64,000 bases of DNA. Origin: Halosimplex rubrum. GTDB taxonomy: Archaea > Halobacteriota > Halobacteria > Halobacteriales > Haloarculaceae. The position numbers and the translations under genes are program-made. The stretch is taken from positions 1,178,001 to 1,242,000 of the forward strand of contig NZ_CP058910.1 in assembly GCF_013415885.1 (NCBI RefSeq), in the 5' to 3' direction. Positions 1-9,715 of this stretch are shown here, piece after piece (within the stretch, counting starts at the first letter, position 1; every line of letters starts with the position of its first letter). The notes beneath the pieces were generated by a model that was not told the origin of the DNA, searched no databases, and saw only the letters and a program-made list of their open reading frames with translations.

Positions 1-789
1 CTGACGGCCGGGCAGATCGACGCGACTTCTGCGCTGAAGAATGACACCAGCAACGACCACGGCGACCAAGACGTTCAGGATGAAGCTAGTGAGGTGATGG
101 GCCGAGATGAGGGAGAACAACAAAAACAGCGAGAGCCCGACGAACCGATACGAGGCACGCTTGTAGAGGCGAAAGAGAACGTACACCGCGATGGCGAACA
201 GCGCGATACCCATGCTTTGACGGGTGAATCCTGTCTTGGTGTTGTACAGCGGAATCCACAGTACTACAGGAATGAGGAGGTAGCTCACGCGGGGCAGGGC
301 AGTTGACAGAGCGTGTGTTTGTTTGTACTGCCGTACCGTGATGCCACAGGCCAATAGCGTGACGGACACATACCAGAGTGGGAGAAGCCAGGTCGCGAGT
401 ATGTGTGGCTGTGTTGATGGCTTCACCCTCAACCCTGTGACGAGGTGCACGGCGATCGCGTGGAAGTGGACCAGCGGCGTCTCCGGGAAGCCACGTGCGA
501 TGTCAAGTGCCGGGAGCGGCCAGCCGGAGACGAGAATCTGCTGTGTCACGTGGACGCCCACGTGAGAGCCGCGGCGATAAATCCACCCCGCCTGTGAGCC
601 CGGATACAGGAACACAAGTGTGGCTGCCAGAACAGCTAGGATAGCCGTCCGACCGGTCCAAAGAGACACAAAAACTAATCCCAGAATTGCCCCGACTGTT
701 ACCGACGATACCTGAGATCGAATCGAAATGATGGCCACCGAAAAGAGCACTGCGGTTACGGTAAAATCCCGCTTCTGTGCGGCGTCCAT
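1..789 (-). CDS. Polytopic membrane protein, cut by the left edge (glycan polymerase or GT-C-like?)
   Basis: An open frame of 263 codons starts at the ATG at 789-787 and runs off the window at base 1, so the C-terminus is missing. The product is very hydrophobic, with probable membrane segments near residues 10-30, 33-62, 135-160 and three more before the edge, and short basic loops such as RLYKRASYRF. It has no soluble catalytic domain in the visible part. It lies just downstream of a flippase gene on the same strand, with a gap of 123 bases, as Wzy-type polymerases or GT-C transferases often do. In general character it resembles the 642-residue membrane protein at 48831-50759. The function is inferred from context only. 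Confidence 0.7.
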   Translation of the reverse strand, partial: MDAAQKRDFTVTAVLFSVAIISIRSQVSSVTVGAILGLVFVSLWTGRTAILAVLAATLVFLYPGSQAGWIYRRGSHVGVHVTQQILVSGWPLPALDIARGFPETPLVHFHAIAVHLVTGLRVKPSTQPHILATWLLPLWYVSVTLLACGITVRQYKQTHALSTALPRVSYLLIPVVLWIPLYNTKTGFTRQSMGIALFAIAVYVLFRLYKRASYRFVGLSLFLLFSLISAHHLTSFILNVLVAVVVAGVILQRRSRVDLPGRQ

Positions 790-912
790 GTGACCCGATA
801 ATCAACGCCGCAACTCTTGAAAGGTTCTATCTCGCGCCGGTACACCGCACTGCGTGCTGCTCCTCGAATATAGACCGATCCCGGTCGTGCCACACTTCGG
901 CGACTGCGTCTA

Positions 913-2337
913 TTACCGATAGATGTCCGAGATATTCATCACCACCGTCTCGATCGGTTGACGCGTCGCGGGGATCGAGACACATGTGAGGAAATAAGTT
1001 ACTCCACCGAGGACGATAACGGTGGCGAGTTCGTATACCGTGTTGACAGCAAGTACTGTCTGCAACCCCCACGTCACGCCGGTCATCACTATCGCAGCCA
1101 CGAAGAGTCCAATTACCTGACCGACAGGGAATACGAGATCGATTTCTGAGGTTACGAAATTGAGGATGATGACCGTCGAGATACTGAACGCCAGTGTGGT
1201 GGCTATCGCGGCGCCGGCGATACCAAACCGGGGGATCAGAAGGGCGTTCATGAGTATATTTGCGATCCCGCTGGTGATTGCAGCTATCGCCCGCAATCGG
1301 GGTTTGTCCACACCAGAGAGTAGATTCTTGTACGTTCCGTCTACAGCTTCGACAATTTTTCCCACGAGCAAGATCAGTAACGGAGTCAGGGCGATACCGT
1401 ATTCCGTTCCGAACACGATTTCAAGAAGCGGGCTGCCCACGACGAAGGCACCGAAAACAATCGGAAGCACCAGCAGCAGCGACAGAAACAGCCCCGTAGA
1501 GAGTCTCTTAGTTATCTCGTCAGTTCGCCCAGCGGCATCAAACGAACTGATCTGGGGCAGGAGCGTTTCCTGAACGGCTCTGCTGAGCAGGACTGAAAAG
1601 TTGCTGATCCGCCACGCGATTTCGTAGGCAGCAACCACTGCAGGTCCGAGGAAGTATCCGAGAAGTGCGATATCCGCCCAGCTGTATAGGTAACTGTCAA
1701 GATGATTCGCTGCGGCCCACTTCCAGTACTGGTAGAGTGAGCGGAAGTGTGTAAACGACGGCGTACCGGGTCGAGTAGATACTCCATGGAAAGCGACAGC
1801 AGCCCCAGCGAGATTCCCGAGGACGAACGCGACGACAAGAGCGAGCAATGAGAGTCCCTGTGTAATGAGTAACGCGCCGCCGACTACCCAGATTAGCTTC
1901 CGTACAAAGAGTATTACCCCGACATCTCCAGTTCGTACCTCTCCTTTTAGAGTACTTATACCCATCCTCTGGAACTGAAATACGATGGTTCCCACGATCA
2001 GCCAGAGAGTGAGTCCATCCCCTAAATACGAATCAACGAAGGGACGAACGAGCCATAGAATGAGCGCGATGCCGACCGAAGAAACTGCCCACAGTACGAA
2101 CGCAGTGCCGAGATACTGAGATTGGTCACGCCCCTCGCTCAGACGCTTGATGAGTGCACCACCCCGACCAAAACTGGTCGGGATTGAGACGAACTGAACC
2201 ACCGCTTGATAAAGAAAGAAGGTCCCAAGAGCCGCCTGAGGGACGGTGCGGGTGAAGTAGGCGAGTCCGACGATAGTCAGCACCGCGTCTCCGACCTGTC
2301 CCACGAACAGGCGTAGCGTGGACGATTCGAATTTCAT
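913..2337 (-). CDS. Oligosaccharide flippase family protein (Wzx/RfbX-like)
   Basis: A 474-residue protein made almost wholly of membrane helices, about 12-14, in the pattern of the polysaccharide transporter (MOP/MVF) superfamily. It starts with an amphipathic segment and the helix-rich stretch VGQVGDAVLTIVGLAYF, and contains the loop FGRGGALIKRLSEG that is usual in archaeal RfbX-like flippases. Members move lipid-linked glycans across the cytoplasmic membrane. The gene is divergent from the sulfatase-like gene at 2477 and runs in the same direction as the membrane protein at 1-789, so the pair may be one transcript. Family assignment is firm and the substrate is unknown. Confidence 0.9.
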   Translation of the reverse strand: MKFESSTLRLFVGQVGDAVLTIVGLAYFTRTVPQAALGTFFLYQAVVQFVSIPTSFGRGGALIKRLSEGRDQSQYLGTAFVLWAVSSVGIALILWLVRPFVDSYLGDGLTLWLIVGTIVFQFQRMGISTLKGEVRTGDVGVILFVRKLIWVVGGALLITQGLSLLALVVAFVLGNLAGAAVAFHGVSTRPGTPSFTHFRSLYQYWKWAAANHLDSYLYSWADIALLGYFLGPAVVAAYEIAWRISNFSVLLSRAVQETLLPQISSFDAAGRTDEITKRLSTGLFLSLLLVLPIVFGAFVVGSPLLEIVFGTEYGIALTPLLILLVGKIVEAVDGTYKNLLSGVDKPRLRAIAAITSGIANILMNALLIPRFGIAGAAIATTLAFSISTVIILNFVTSEIDLVFPVGQVIGLFVAAIVMTGVTWGLQTVLAVNTVYELATVIVLGGVTYFLTCVSIPATRQPIETVVMNISDIYR

Positions 2338-2476
2338 CAGTCGTGTAGGCCAGACGTGGAAAGTATCTGAACCGGTTTCATGCTTGTGATATCAACCACC
2401 TATGAGGGGAGCGCAAGGGACTGCCTCATGCGAAACAGTTTCATCGGCCTCGACTAGTACCTATACTTGAATATTA

Positions 2477-3841
2477 ATGACTACCCCAAACGTCGCTGTT
2501 CTTGTTCTGGACTCTGTCAGACGTGACCACTGTTCGACGTACGGGTACCAGAGAGAGACTACTAGCGGACTTACCGAAATCGGAAAGGAAGGGTACGTGT
2601 TCGAGAACGCTTATGCCACGGGGTCTTGGACAGTCCCATCCCACGGATCGCTGTTCACCGGACAGCTCCCCACGGTGCATGGAGCCCACGCCCGCAAGCG
2701 ATACTTCGATGTCGAACCCGAGCGAACTCTATCGGGAAAATTATCCGAACGTGGGTACGAGACAGCCTGTTTCACTGCGAACCCCTGGCTCACCCATGAC
2801 TTCGGGTTCGATACGGGTTTCGAGACGGTGTCAGACTTCACCACCGATGTCCCATATCCGGACGCAGGTGACCCCCGACAGTTAGAGGTTGACGCAGGGA
2901 GCATCAGCGGTATTGTCGATGTCATCAAGTGGATAACGGCAGAGAAATCACTTCAACGTCTTCGAAACAGTGTGCATCTCAAGCGCACGGATCTCTCATC
3001 CACTGACGCTGAAGAAATAATTGCGGGTATTGAACAGTGGCTCGGTGAGCACGACGACGATCCGTTCTTTTTGTTCGCGAACTTCATGGATGCACATGAC
3101 CCCTACAGTGTTGATCAGCGACACGACGAGTTCTGGCACGGAAACGACGGGACTATCGACGTGGACTGGAATCTCCGCTCGTTGAATAGATCTCCGGAAG
3201 AGAGCCAACAACGGATCAACGATGCCTACGACTCCGCACTGCACTATCTTGATACGCAGATAGGGAAGTTGGTTGAGATACTAGACCACCACGACAGGCT
3301 AGAGGACACACTTCTACTCGTACTCGGTGACCACGGCCAGTGTCTGGGCGAACACGGCTACTGGGGACACGGAACATTTCTTTACGAAGAACTTCTTCAG
3401 GTTCCGCTAATCGTGCGGCCGCCTAATGGATGTAATTCAGTTGATATAAATAAACTGGTCTCAATTCGGGATCTTTACGACCTTGTCCTGGACTTTACAA
3501 GCGGCACGACCCTGCCAGAGTGTATCGGGACATTGCCGGATCCCGGTGACGGCAGAGTTGTTGCAGAATCGCTGGGAAAACATCAAAATATTGGAATACC
3601 GTCCGGTGTGTATTCTGCGGAGGGTTTCCGTGGGGTTGTCGCCGAAGGGCGTCTCGGTATCCGGAAATACGAGGAAGACTGGACAGACGTGGGAACTGGG
3701 GATTGGGTATCCTTACTGGAAAAAGTTGAACAGCAGGCGCTCCGACAGGGGGAGATCGGCTCTCTCAACGCAGCCAACGATGAACAAATAGAATTCGGAG
3801 AAACTACAAAACAGCAATTAGAGGACCTCGGATACATGTAG
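2477..3841 (+). CDS. Sulfatase-like alkaline-phosphatase-superfamily hydrolase or transferase
   Basis: A 454-residue cytosolic-looking protein with the sulfatase/phosphatase fold. An N-terminal metal-site motif LVLDSVRRDH has Asp12. The nucleophile region is TVPSHGSLFTG, where Thr52 sits at the position that is Cys or Ser in true sulfatases. A second metal-site block reads GDHGQCLGEHG with a following WGHG. It ends in LEDLGYM, the tail seen in all six superfamily members of this window. There is no signal peptide. A Thr nucleophile fits a phosphatase or phosphotransferase better than a formylglycine sulfatase, but this is inference. It sits in a glycan cluster, divergent from the flippase gene. 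Confidence 0.88.
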   Translation: MTTPNVAVLVLDSVRRDHCSTYGYQRETTSGLTEIGKEGYVFENAYATGSWTVPSHGSLFTGQLPTVHGAHARKRYFDVEPERTLSGKLSERGYETACFTANPWLTHDFGFDTGFETVSDFTTDVPYPDAGDPRQLEVDAGSISGIVDVIKWITAEKSLQRLRNSVHLKRTDLSSTDAEEIIAGIEQWLGEHDDDPFFLFANFMDAHDPYSVDQRHDEFWHGNDGTIDVDWNLRSLNRSPEESQQRINDAYDSALHYLDTQIGKLVEILDHHDRLEDTLLLVLGDHGQCLGEHGYWGHGTFLYEELLQVPLIVRPPNGCNSVDINKLVSIRDLYDLVLDFTSGTTLPECIGTLPDPGDGRVVAESLGKHQNIGIPSGVYSAEGFRGVVAEGRLGIRKYEEDWTDVGTGDWVSLLEKVEQQALRQGEIGSLNAANDEQIEFGETTKQQLEDLGYM

Positions 3842-4411
3842 ACGCTTTTGAGAAGCAGATTGTTGATGCCGCGGTTCGGATCTCTGTGAAATCTTCAGAC
3901 TGCCACTTCAGCCGACGAGAGCGTGTTTGGAACAACCTTGTCTCGACTAAGCAATTCAAGATCTTGTTTGGACGCCGAATTTCGGGCCGTTGAGTACCTG
4001 TACTCCGATCAAGGATGAACAGGCGCCGTCAGTTCAGCTCGGCCGATCGCTTCGACGGCTCAAATTGGACAGTTACTGCAACCAATTCGAACAGATCAGA
4101 CCGATCTCGGCTCGAAAACTATCGAGACTTGTCAACGATTCTTTTTCGGACGGTCGGAAAGCAGCACTTTCAACCACTCTACCTAGCATTTAAACACGGC
4201 CCAACTCAAAAAATCGCAAGATTGCGCTCAATCAACAATGTTCTTCAGAAGAGCGCATGTAGAAACAATTCTTCACTACAACTTCAGACATGTACTTCGA
4301 AACTCTCTGCCCTTTTCGACCCCTATTTAAATACAAAAGCATAAGGCAGGGGATATCGATCCCACAATTAATCACCAGCGGGGTACGCTGTGTGAGCAAA
4401 TTTCAAAAACC
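3842..4411 (+). other. Non-coding gap with a solitary IS1595-type end and the promoter of the next gene
   Basis: About 570 bases without a convincing gene; the short frames inside have no recognisable product. Directly after the stop codon, bases 3843-3867 match the outer end of the ISH4/IS1595-like elements found elsewhere in the window (21 of 25 positions against the reverse complement of 51466-51490). The rest of that element is missing. The right part becomes AT-rich and carries a TATA box. The stretch 3870-4300 holds nothing I can name. Confidence 0.5.
4324..4333 (+). promoter_or_regulatory. TATA box upstream of the Tat-exported repeat protein
   Basis: The sequence TATTTAAATA is preceded by a C-rich stretch and is a strong match to the haloarchaeal TATA element. 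With a start site about 25 bases downstream, the transcript would have a leader of about 55-60 bases before the ATG at 4412, unlike the leaderless promoters elsewhere in the window. Confidence 0.5.
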
Positions 4412-5398
4412 ATGACCAATCAAAAAGATGCAGCGAACGAATGGTCGAAGGATTCGCCAGATACAGGTGAAAAAGAGGAAAAAAGTTCGAGTAGTCTAGC
4501 TGCTACTACTCGACGTGGTGCGTTAGTTTCACTGGCTGGGCTCGGTCTGTTAGGCGCAAGCAGCGGCACGGCGAGTGCAGCAAGCGGTGACCATTTAGGA
4601 GAGGCATGGCAAGGTGACCCAAGCGGGAGTCGGGGCCTCCTGGTCAGTGTTGGGGATAACACTACAAAAGCGATTGAGGGTACTTCCTCCGCCTCTAATG
4701 CCAGAGCTTTTGTTGGCTACGCATCGTCGTCCTCCGGATTCACCCGCGGATTCAAAGGTCGGGTCGATTCCCCGGACGGGATCGGTGTGTACGGTGTAGG
4801 TACCGCAAGTTCGGGCAGCGCGGTCGGTGTCAGAGGTAAAACAGAGTCAAACGAGGGGACAGCAATACTTGGACAGGCAACATCCAGTAGCGGGTCTGCG
4901 AAAGGGGTTGTAGGTAAGACCCAAGCTCCTAACGGCTACGGTCTCTACACTCCCAACGACGCCAAAATCGATGGTGACCTGGATCTAGGTGGTCAGATTA
5001 ACCAGACGACGCAGATTAATGGCGACCTTCAGGTGACGGGGACAAAGAACTTCGTCCAAGCGGTCGACACGGCCGCCGGACCCAGGGAAGTTGCCTACAC
5101 CGCAGTTGAGGCTGGCAAGGTTCGTACTGAGGCGAGCGATGTCACGGAGATGACCGACGGTGTCGCGGTCGTGGATCTGCCCGACCACTTCTCGATGGTC
5201 ACCAGTGACGACGAACCGCTCAGCGTCCAGGTGACGCCCTATTGCGGCGAGAAGGTCCACGCCCAGGTCACCGACCAGTCAACCGAGCGTATCGTCGTCA
5301 AGGACTTCGGCGACGGCCCCAACGAGTACACCTTCTCGTATACCGTGAAGGGGATCCGCGCGGGCTTCGAAGACGAAGACATCGTTCGGGACGTATAG
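4412..5398 (+). CDS. Tat-exported Gly/Ser-rich repeat protein with a conserved C-terminal domain
   Basis: A 328-residue protein. A charged N-terminal region is followed by the twin-arginine motif TTRRGALVSL at residues 32-41, a hydrophobic core and an ASA cleavage site near residue 56, so it is probably exported folded. Residues 60-190 contain degenerate repeats of the type GxGVYGxG, SSGSAxGVxGKT and GTAILGQA, as in beta-helical tail-fibre or adhesin-like proteins. Residues about 230-325 form a compact beta-rich domain. That last part is duplicated almost perfectly at 11251-11542. I do not recognise a named family. A role as a surface or appendage protein is inferred. Confidence 0.8.
   Translation: MTNQKDAANEWSKDSPDTGEKEEKSSSSLAATTRRGALVSLAGLGLLGASSGTASAASGDHLGEAWQGDPSGSRGLLVSVGDNTTKAIEGTSSASNARAFVGYASSSSGFTRGFKGRVDSPDGIGVYGVGTASSGSAVGVRGKTESNEGTAILGQATSSSGSAKGVVGKTQAPNGYGLYTPNDAKIDGDLDLGGQINQTTQINGDLQVTGTKNFVQAVDTAAGPREVAYTAVEAGKVRTEASDVTEMTDGVAVVDLPDHFSMVTSDDEPLSVQVTPYCGEKVHAQVTDQSTERIVVKDFGDGPNEYTFSYTVKGIRAGFEDEDIVRDV
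5097..5388 (+). repeat. Source copy of a 292-bp near-identical duplication
   Basis: This stretch, coding for the C-terminal domain of the Tat-exported protein, matches 11251-11542 at 291 of 292 positions by eye; the only difference is T versus C at 5112/11266. The identity covers synonymous sites as well, so the copy event or a gene conversion is recent. Confidence 0.9.
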
Positions 5399-5617
5399 GC
5401 TCTCCTCTACTACGTTCCCATGAGGTGGAATGGGATGCCTGCTCTGGGTTTTTGATTATAGGTGTCTTGCTGTACCCACGGAAAGCGTAGCGATCATTCT
5501 TTGATGCAACATGTAATAGAAATTTTACAAAAAAGGAGTCAGCCCATTCAAATCGGCAACTGTAGTAGGTACAGTTCTTGAGGACACTATGGAGGACGAA
5601 TGAACTGAGACGCGATC

Positions 5618-6311
5618 GGTAGTGTTTAGTTAGCAGCATTGTGCCAGCGAACGAATGTTTGAAGCCATGATTCGGCTGTTTCTGGTTCGACGTGGCTGAA
5701 GCAGTTCAAGAACGACGACGTTCGGTGCTTTAGCTCCCGAAAAATTCGTTCGATGGTGTTCCGATTTCCGTGACAATTCATTTGAAATCGGAGTCCAGCT
5801 CGTTGGAGTGCTGTTTGAAGGTGTTGAGCGCCTTCAACAGAAACACAGCAGTTTCGATACCGTGTTTCTGCCGCAGTTCGCGGATGAAGATCTCGATGAG
5901 GGCTGTCGTGGTCGTGGAAAACAGCCGGACGTGAAGCAGACCGTTGGTTTCGGGATCTGCAGCGGCGTACAGCCAGAACTGCTGGTCGTTGATCCGAATC
6001 ACTGTCTCGTCAAGCGCGGCTTGATTCGGAGATTGGCCAGATTCAGGCTGTAGATCGGCCTTCTGGACCCAATCATGGACTGCTTTGCGACTTCGATCGA
6101 CACCCAGTGCGTCAAGTAATTCGACGGTATTCGACAGTGGCAGCCCCGAAACGTGCGATTGAATACCGAGGGCTATCGCCGGCTCGGGTGTCCGCTCGCG
6201 CTCCACAAAATCCAAATCGATCCAGTCTCTACGACCGGTGAGGCGGCTGATTTCCGGCATGGACACCAAGAAATCACACCCCCCACCTTTCACGCTTAAC
6301 TAAACACGACC
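5618..6311 (-). mobile_element. IS6-family haloarchaeal insertion sequence, inactivated
   Basis: Terminal inverted repeats GGTAGTGTTTAGTTA (5618-5632) and, as complement, GGTCGTGTTTAGTTA (6297-6311) match at 14 of 15 positions and enclose one transposase gene. The length of about 694 bases is usual for small haloarchaeal IS6 elements. The flanking 8-mers ACGCGATC and TGGCTTAC do not match, so no target duplication survives. Confidence 0.88.
5626..6260 (-). pseudogene. IS6-family transposase, frameshifted
   Basis: Reading begins at the family-typical start MPEISRLTG (6260). It passes LSNTVELLDALGVDRSRKAVHDWVQ and the DDE-region segment ALDETVIRI-(N)-WLYAAADPETN, then loses frame after TAVFLL. 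Restoring one base there gives FLVEGAQHLQTALQRAGLRF and the family C-terminus HGNRNTIERIFRELK down to the stop at 5626-5628. The gene therefore carries a single-base deletion near 5840 and is inactive unless frameshifting occurs. An upstream in-frame Met at 6293 is less likely as the start. Confidence 0.88.
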
Positions 6312-6361
6312 TGGCTTACACCCATAAAAGATAAGTTCTGGACAAGAAAAGTTGAGCCATC

Positions 6362-7762
6362 ATGGGAAACCTGATTCTGATCACAGCAGACTCTCTGCGG
6401 GCCGATCATATGCCGCTATACGGGTACGACCGGAATATAACTCCAAACCTTGATTCGTTGGCCGAGTTGGTATTTAAGCAGTCCTATTCGAACGGCCCCG
6501 TGACACCTATCTCTATTCCATCTCTTCTGACGAGCAAATACCCACTGGAAGACGGTCACATTACGGTTGATACGAAACCTACGTTCATTGACGACTTACA
6601 CTCCTCATCGTACACCACGGGATTAGTTACTTCGAATATCCAGTTTGAGCGGTTCGAATACACTGACCGCTTCGACTACGTCGCGAATGGCACGAAAGCA
6701 AAGCAGAACACAGATGGCAAAAACGAAACAGACCCACTTATTCGACTCGCTAAGTGGGGACTTCATCAAGGAGGGGTAATCGGTAAAGCTGCTGCGGTTG
6801 CGAAAGAAACGTTCCATCGTTTTCGTGGACCTATCGTCTCACGGCAGCCAGATTCCGACCTGTTTATGAAATCTGAAGAATGGATCTCGACTGTCGAAGA
6901 GCCCTATCTCCTCTGGCTTCACGGCATGGATACACATACGCCGTTCGTCTTTTCACCGGAACATTTCGAGCAGGTGTCCGAGTTCGAGTACGATCCGAAC
7001 CGATTTGCCCGGATTCTCGAACGTGCAATGACGCACATGAGAAAGGGTGATTTCGTCTGGTCGCTTGATACAGACCAGCGCCAGTATCTCGTTGATGCAT
7101 ACGACGCTTCAATCCTTAACTTCGACCAGCAACTCGGAGAGTTCATCAATAGATTGGATCTGGAAGAGACGACGGTTATCGTCTCTTCTGATCACGGCGA
7201 AGAATTTTGGGAACGTGGTCACTTTAGCCATCCCGGACGGGATACGATCCCTCGGCCGATGACACTCTATGAGGAGATCGTGAAGATACCACTGGTTATG
7301 TTTGGAAAAGACGTACCTAATCGCAAGATCAAAACTCCGGTTTCCCTCATTGATGTATTTCCCACAATTCTGGACCTTGCCGACGTTGAGACGGATACCA
7401 AGCCTCGGGGCGAGTCGTTACTCAGGATCGCCGAGGCAAATGAGGATCTGTCTCGACCAGTTATCACCCAGACAACCTCTCCAGGTGATCCGAATCATTA
7501 TGCTCAATCTGAGGGAGCGTACCGGATGGGATCAATTCGTCGAGGGGATCTAAAATACATATATAACGAAAAACATGATCACGAACTGTATGATCTCTCT
7601 ACCGACCCCGAAGAACAAAATAACATCATTGCTGCCAGGGCGCATGAAGCGGACCAACTCAGGGGCGAACTACTGAGATACTTTGGAGAGGTCACAGACT
7701 CAGAGCTGGAGACATCAAGCAGTGTCGAAGACCGGCTAAAAGAACTTGGATACCTAGGTTAA
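6362..7762 (+). CDS. Sulfatase-like alkaline-phosphatase-superfamily protein
   Basis: A 466-residue protein with the metal motif ILITADSLRADH (Asp10), a nucleophile segment TPISIPSLLTS in which Thr48 occupies the usual Cys/Ser position, an LHGMDTHTP block, and SSDHGEEFWERGHFSHPG near residue 280. The C-terminal part contains YNEKHDHELYDLSTDPEE, the sulfatase-type ELYDLxxDPxE signature. It ends in DRLKELGYLG. No signal peptide is present, so it is probably cytoplasmic or membrane-peripheral. It lies between two dead IS elements (IS6 to the left, IS1595 to the right) that may have separated it from its original neighbours. Confidence 0.88.
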   Translation: MGNLILITADSLRADHMPLYGYDRNITPNLDSLAELVFKQSYSNGPVTPISIPSLLTSKYPLEDGHITVDTKPTFIDDLHSSSYTTGLVTSNIQFERFEYTDRFDYVANGTKAKQNTDGKNETDPLIRLAKWGLHQGGVIGKAAAVAKETFHRFRGPIVSRQPDSDLFMKSEEWISTVEEPYLLWLHGMDTHTPFVFSPEHFEQVSEFEYDPNRFARILERAMTHMRKGDFVWSLDTDQRQYLVDAYDASILNFDQQLGEFINRLDLEETTVIVSSDHGEEFWERGHFSHPGRDTIPRPMTLYEEIVKIPLVMFGKDVPNRKIKTPVSLIDVFPTILDLADVETDTKPRGESLLRIAEANEDLSRPVITQTTSPGDPNHYAQSEGAYRMGSIRRGDLKYIYNEKHDHELYDLSTDPEEQNNIIAARAHEADQLRGELLRYFGEVTDSELETSSSVEDRLKELGYLG

Positions 7763-7781
7763 TCCACCATCTATAGATGAA

Positions 7782-8786
7782 CGCTCTTGGGTAGAAGATT
7801 GTTGGTCAGCTCGCAGCAGTAGCTGAAAGTCCCAGCGGGCAAGGGTGGCACGAACGCGCCACCCGACGAAGCATGATTCCACTCAAGACGTTCGTCTCGG
7901 AGCGTCGCGCCGCGAACCTGCACCAACAGGTTCGCTGGCGCGACGGCGTCTATTGCCCGCGCTACCGTACCGAATCCATGATTCGGTACAGAAGCTACCG
8001 AGTGTTTCAACGGTATCGCTGTAAAAATTATGACCGCATGTTCAACGACAAGACCGGTACGGTCTTCGAGGATTTCTCGCTCGGACTCAGGAAGTGGCTT
8101 CTCGCTGTCTACGCCTACATCCGGTTCAACACCAGTCTTCAACAACTGGACGTAGAGATCGATGTCTCCTACAAGACGGTGTGCCGCCGTATCCAGCGCT
8201 CGCGGGAAGCGCTGGACCCGCCTCGACCACAGCTGGAAGGACCGGTCGAACTCGACGAATTGTACGTTAAAGCCGGCCCGAAAGACCGCGATCGCGACGA
8301 TCTGTCGTCCTTGCGTGGCCTGTCCACACGCGGACGTGAAACGTATGCCAAGGACAAGCCACCCGTGTTCGTGCTGGTTGACTGAGGAACGGGAGATCAG
8401 TACGTACTACCAGCGAAATCCGCCGAGGAATCGATCGTGCGACTCCTGCTTGCCAACCACGATGAAGAGTCGCTAGCCGTCTATATGGATAGATTTCAGG
8501 CGTACGATCCACTTGAAGACGACAAGGAGTTCAACCGCGAACACGTCGTCCACGGTGGCGGTGAATACGTTGATGGAGATGTTCACGTGAACACCAGCGA
8601 GAGCCACGCGTCGCTGGCGTGACGGTGGCTCTCACCGCATCGAGACGTCTCCAAAGACAAGCCCACACCCTACTTCAGAGCGTTTCAGCTTCGCAAACGT
8701 GTCCATCGTAAACCAAGCGAAGAAGCACTCAAAACCATCCTTCAAACCGCTCTATGACGCCACCAACAATCGCTTACCCATGAGCG
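7782..8786 (+). mobile_element. IS1595 (ISH4-like) insertion sequence with target duplication, inactivated
   Basis: The inverted ends at 7782-7806 and 8762-8786 match at 21 of 25 positions and start CGCTC. They are flanked by TAGATGAA (7774-7781) and TAAATGAA (8787-8794), an 8-base direct repeat with one mismatch that fits the target duplication of the family. One degenerate transposase gene lies inside. The length is about 1005 bases. Confidence 0.88.
7873..8757 (+). pseudogene. IS1595-family (ISH4-like) transposase with two in-frame stops
   Basis: One continuous frame of 294 codons is interrupted by TGA at 8383-8385 (after KPPVFVLVD) and at about 8620 (after SHASLA). Relatives have Arg at such positions, so both look like CGA-to-TGA changes. 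The N-terminal zinc ribbon is also damaged: CPRY and CKNY stand where two C-x-x-C pairs are expected. The remaining order is typical: RYxCKxxDRxFNDKTG, the helix-turn-helix YKTVCRRIQR, ELDELYVKAG, then EALKTILQTAL at the end. Dead copy. Confidence 0.9.
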
Positions 8787-8954
8787 TAAATGAAAATACG
8801 GGTTTGCTGAAACCGGAGACTGTCTTGGACCGCTGTATCGCGCTTGACTTTACTGTTTGACGGGACGATTAATGTTGTCGACCACATATATCAGGTCAAC
8901 TTCGTGAAACACACGAAATCAGGTATGCGCTAGCACGGCGAAGCCGAACGGTCC

Positions 8955-9600
8955 TTAACAGTTAGATCGACAATCTTTGTCATCAGGCACTGGGTATCCC
9001 TCTTCGTTGATTCCAGCGTTGTGGGCGTAGTCGTGCGGTACGAAGATTTGGTGTTTGATCAGGGGCCTTATGCTGAAGTCATGCAGTGCTTCACGGAACG
9101 CTTCGTTGTCATAGCACATATTTGGGACCAGACTCTCAGTCTCATCGCTATTGTGCAGCGTCATCTGACGGCCTGCTAGTATATCTTTGAGGCAGTATGC
9201 AAATATGAGAATGTCGCGCATGGATACAAGTTTGTATTAAACAGGAGCGTTGCTTTCAGTGGAATGTGGCGATCCGAACAGTCTCTGTAGTGGCTGGATG
9301 CTGTTTGCGGTCGAAAATGGCATCACCGTACTCGGCGGGATCGCAGGCTGCCGACAACCGATCAAGCAGTTAATGCCAGATACAAGTGGATGCCTGTTCG
9401 AACGACCGCTATAGAGTCGATGGGTCCGAGAACGCACCACGAACCAACCGTATGAGAGCACGAACTCCTTCCATTTCACTGGTCCAATCAACGATTTTTG
9501 CGTAACTCTCGTCCACGTGAACGCGCAGAAAATATAGCGTGAGATACTTTCAGCCGGCAAATCCGTTGCTAGTCGGTCACCCACTAACGCTGTGAGCTTG
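8955..9600 (-). pseudogene. IS5-family transposase remnant
   Basis: Decayed coding matter on the reverse strand, spread over several frames. Recognisable blocks are FDRKQHPATTETVRIAT (about 9320-9270), TLHNSDETESL and then IRPLIKHQIFVPHDYAHNA (about 9085-9015), the conserved DDE-transposase segment with PLIKHxxF and AHNAxxxE. The C-terminal third is missing. The same family left a second remnant at 19106-19790. No intact ends were found. Confidence 0.65.
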
Positions 9601-9715
9601 CAGCACAGCGTTTTTGAGCGACCGATGTGGGTTGCTTAACGAAGGGAGGAGAATTTTAGGCACGCTTCCGTGGTGATCCAGCATTTCTATTAATATGAGT
9701 GGCCAGTAACTAAGC

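Noticed and set aside
2477-3841. Annotation as a true arylsulfatase
   Set aside because: The C/S-x-P-x-R signature needed for formylglycine is absent; Thr stands at the nucleophile position.
3990-4344. Two overlapping frames of 67 and 109 codons
   Set aside because: No domain, no ribosome or promoter signal at their starts, and biased composition; treated as noncoding.
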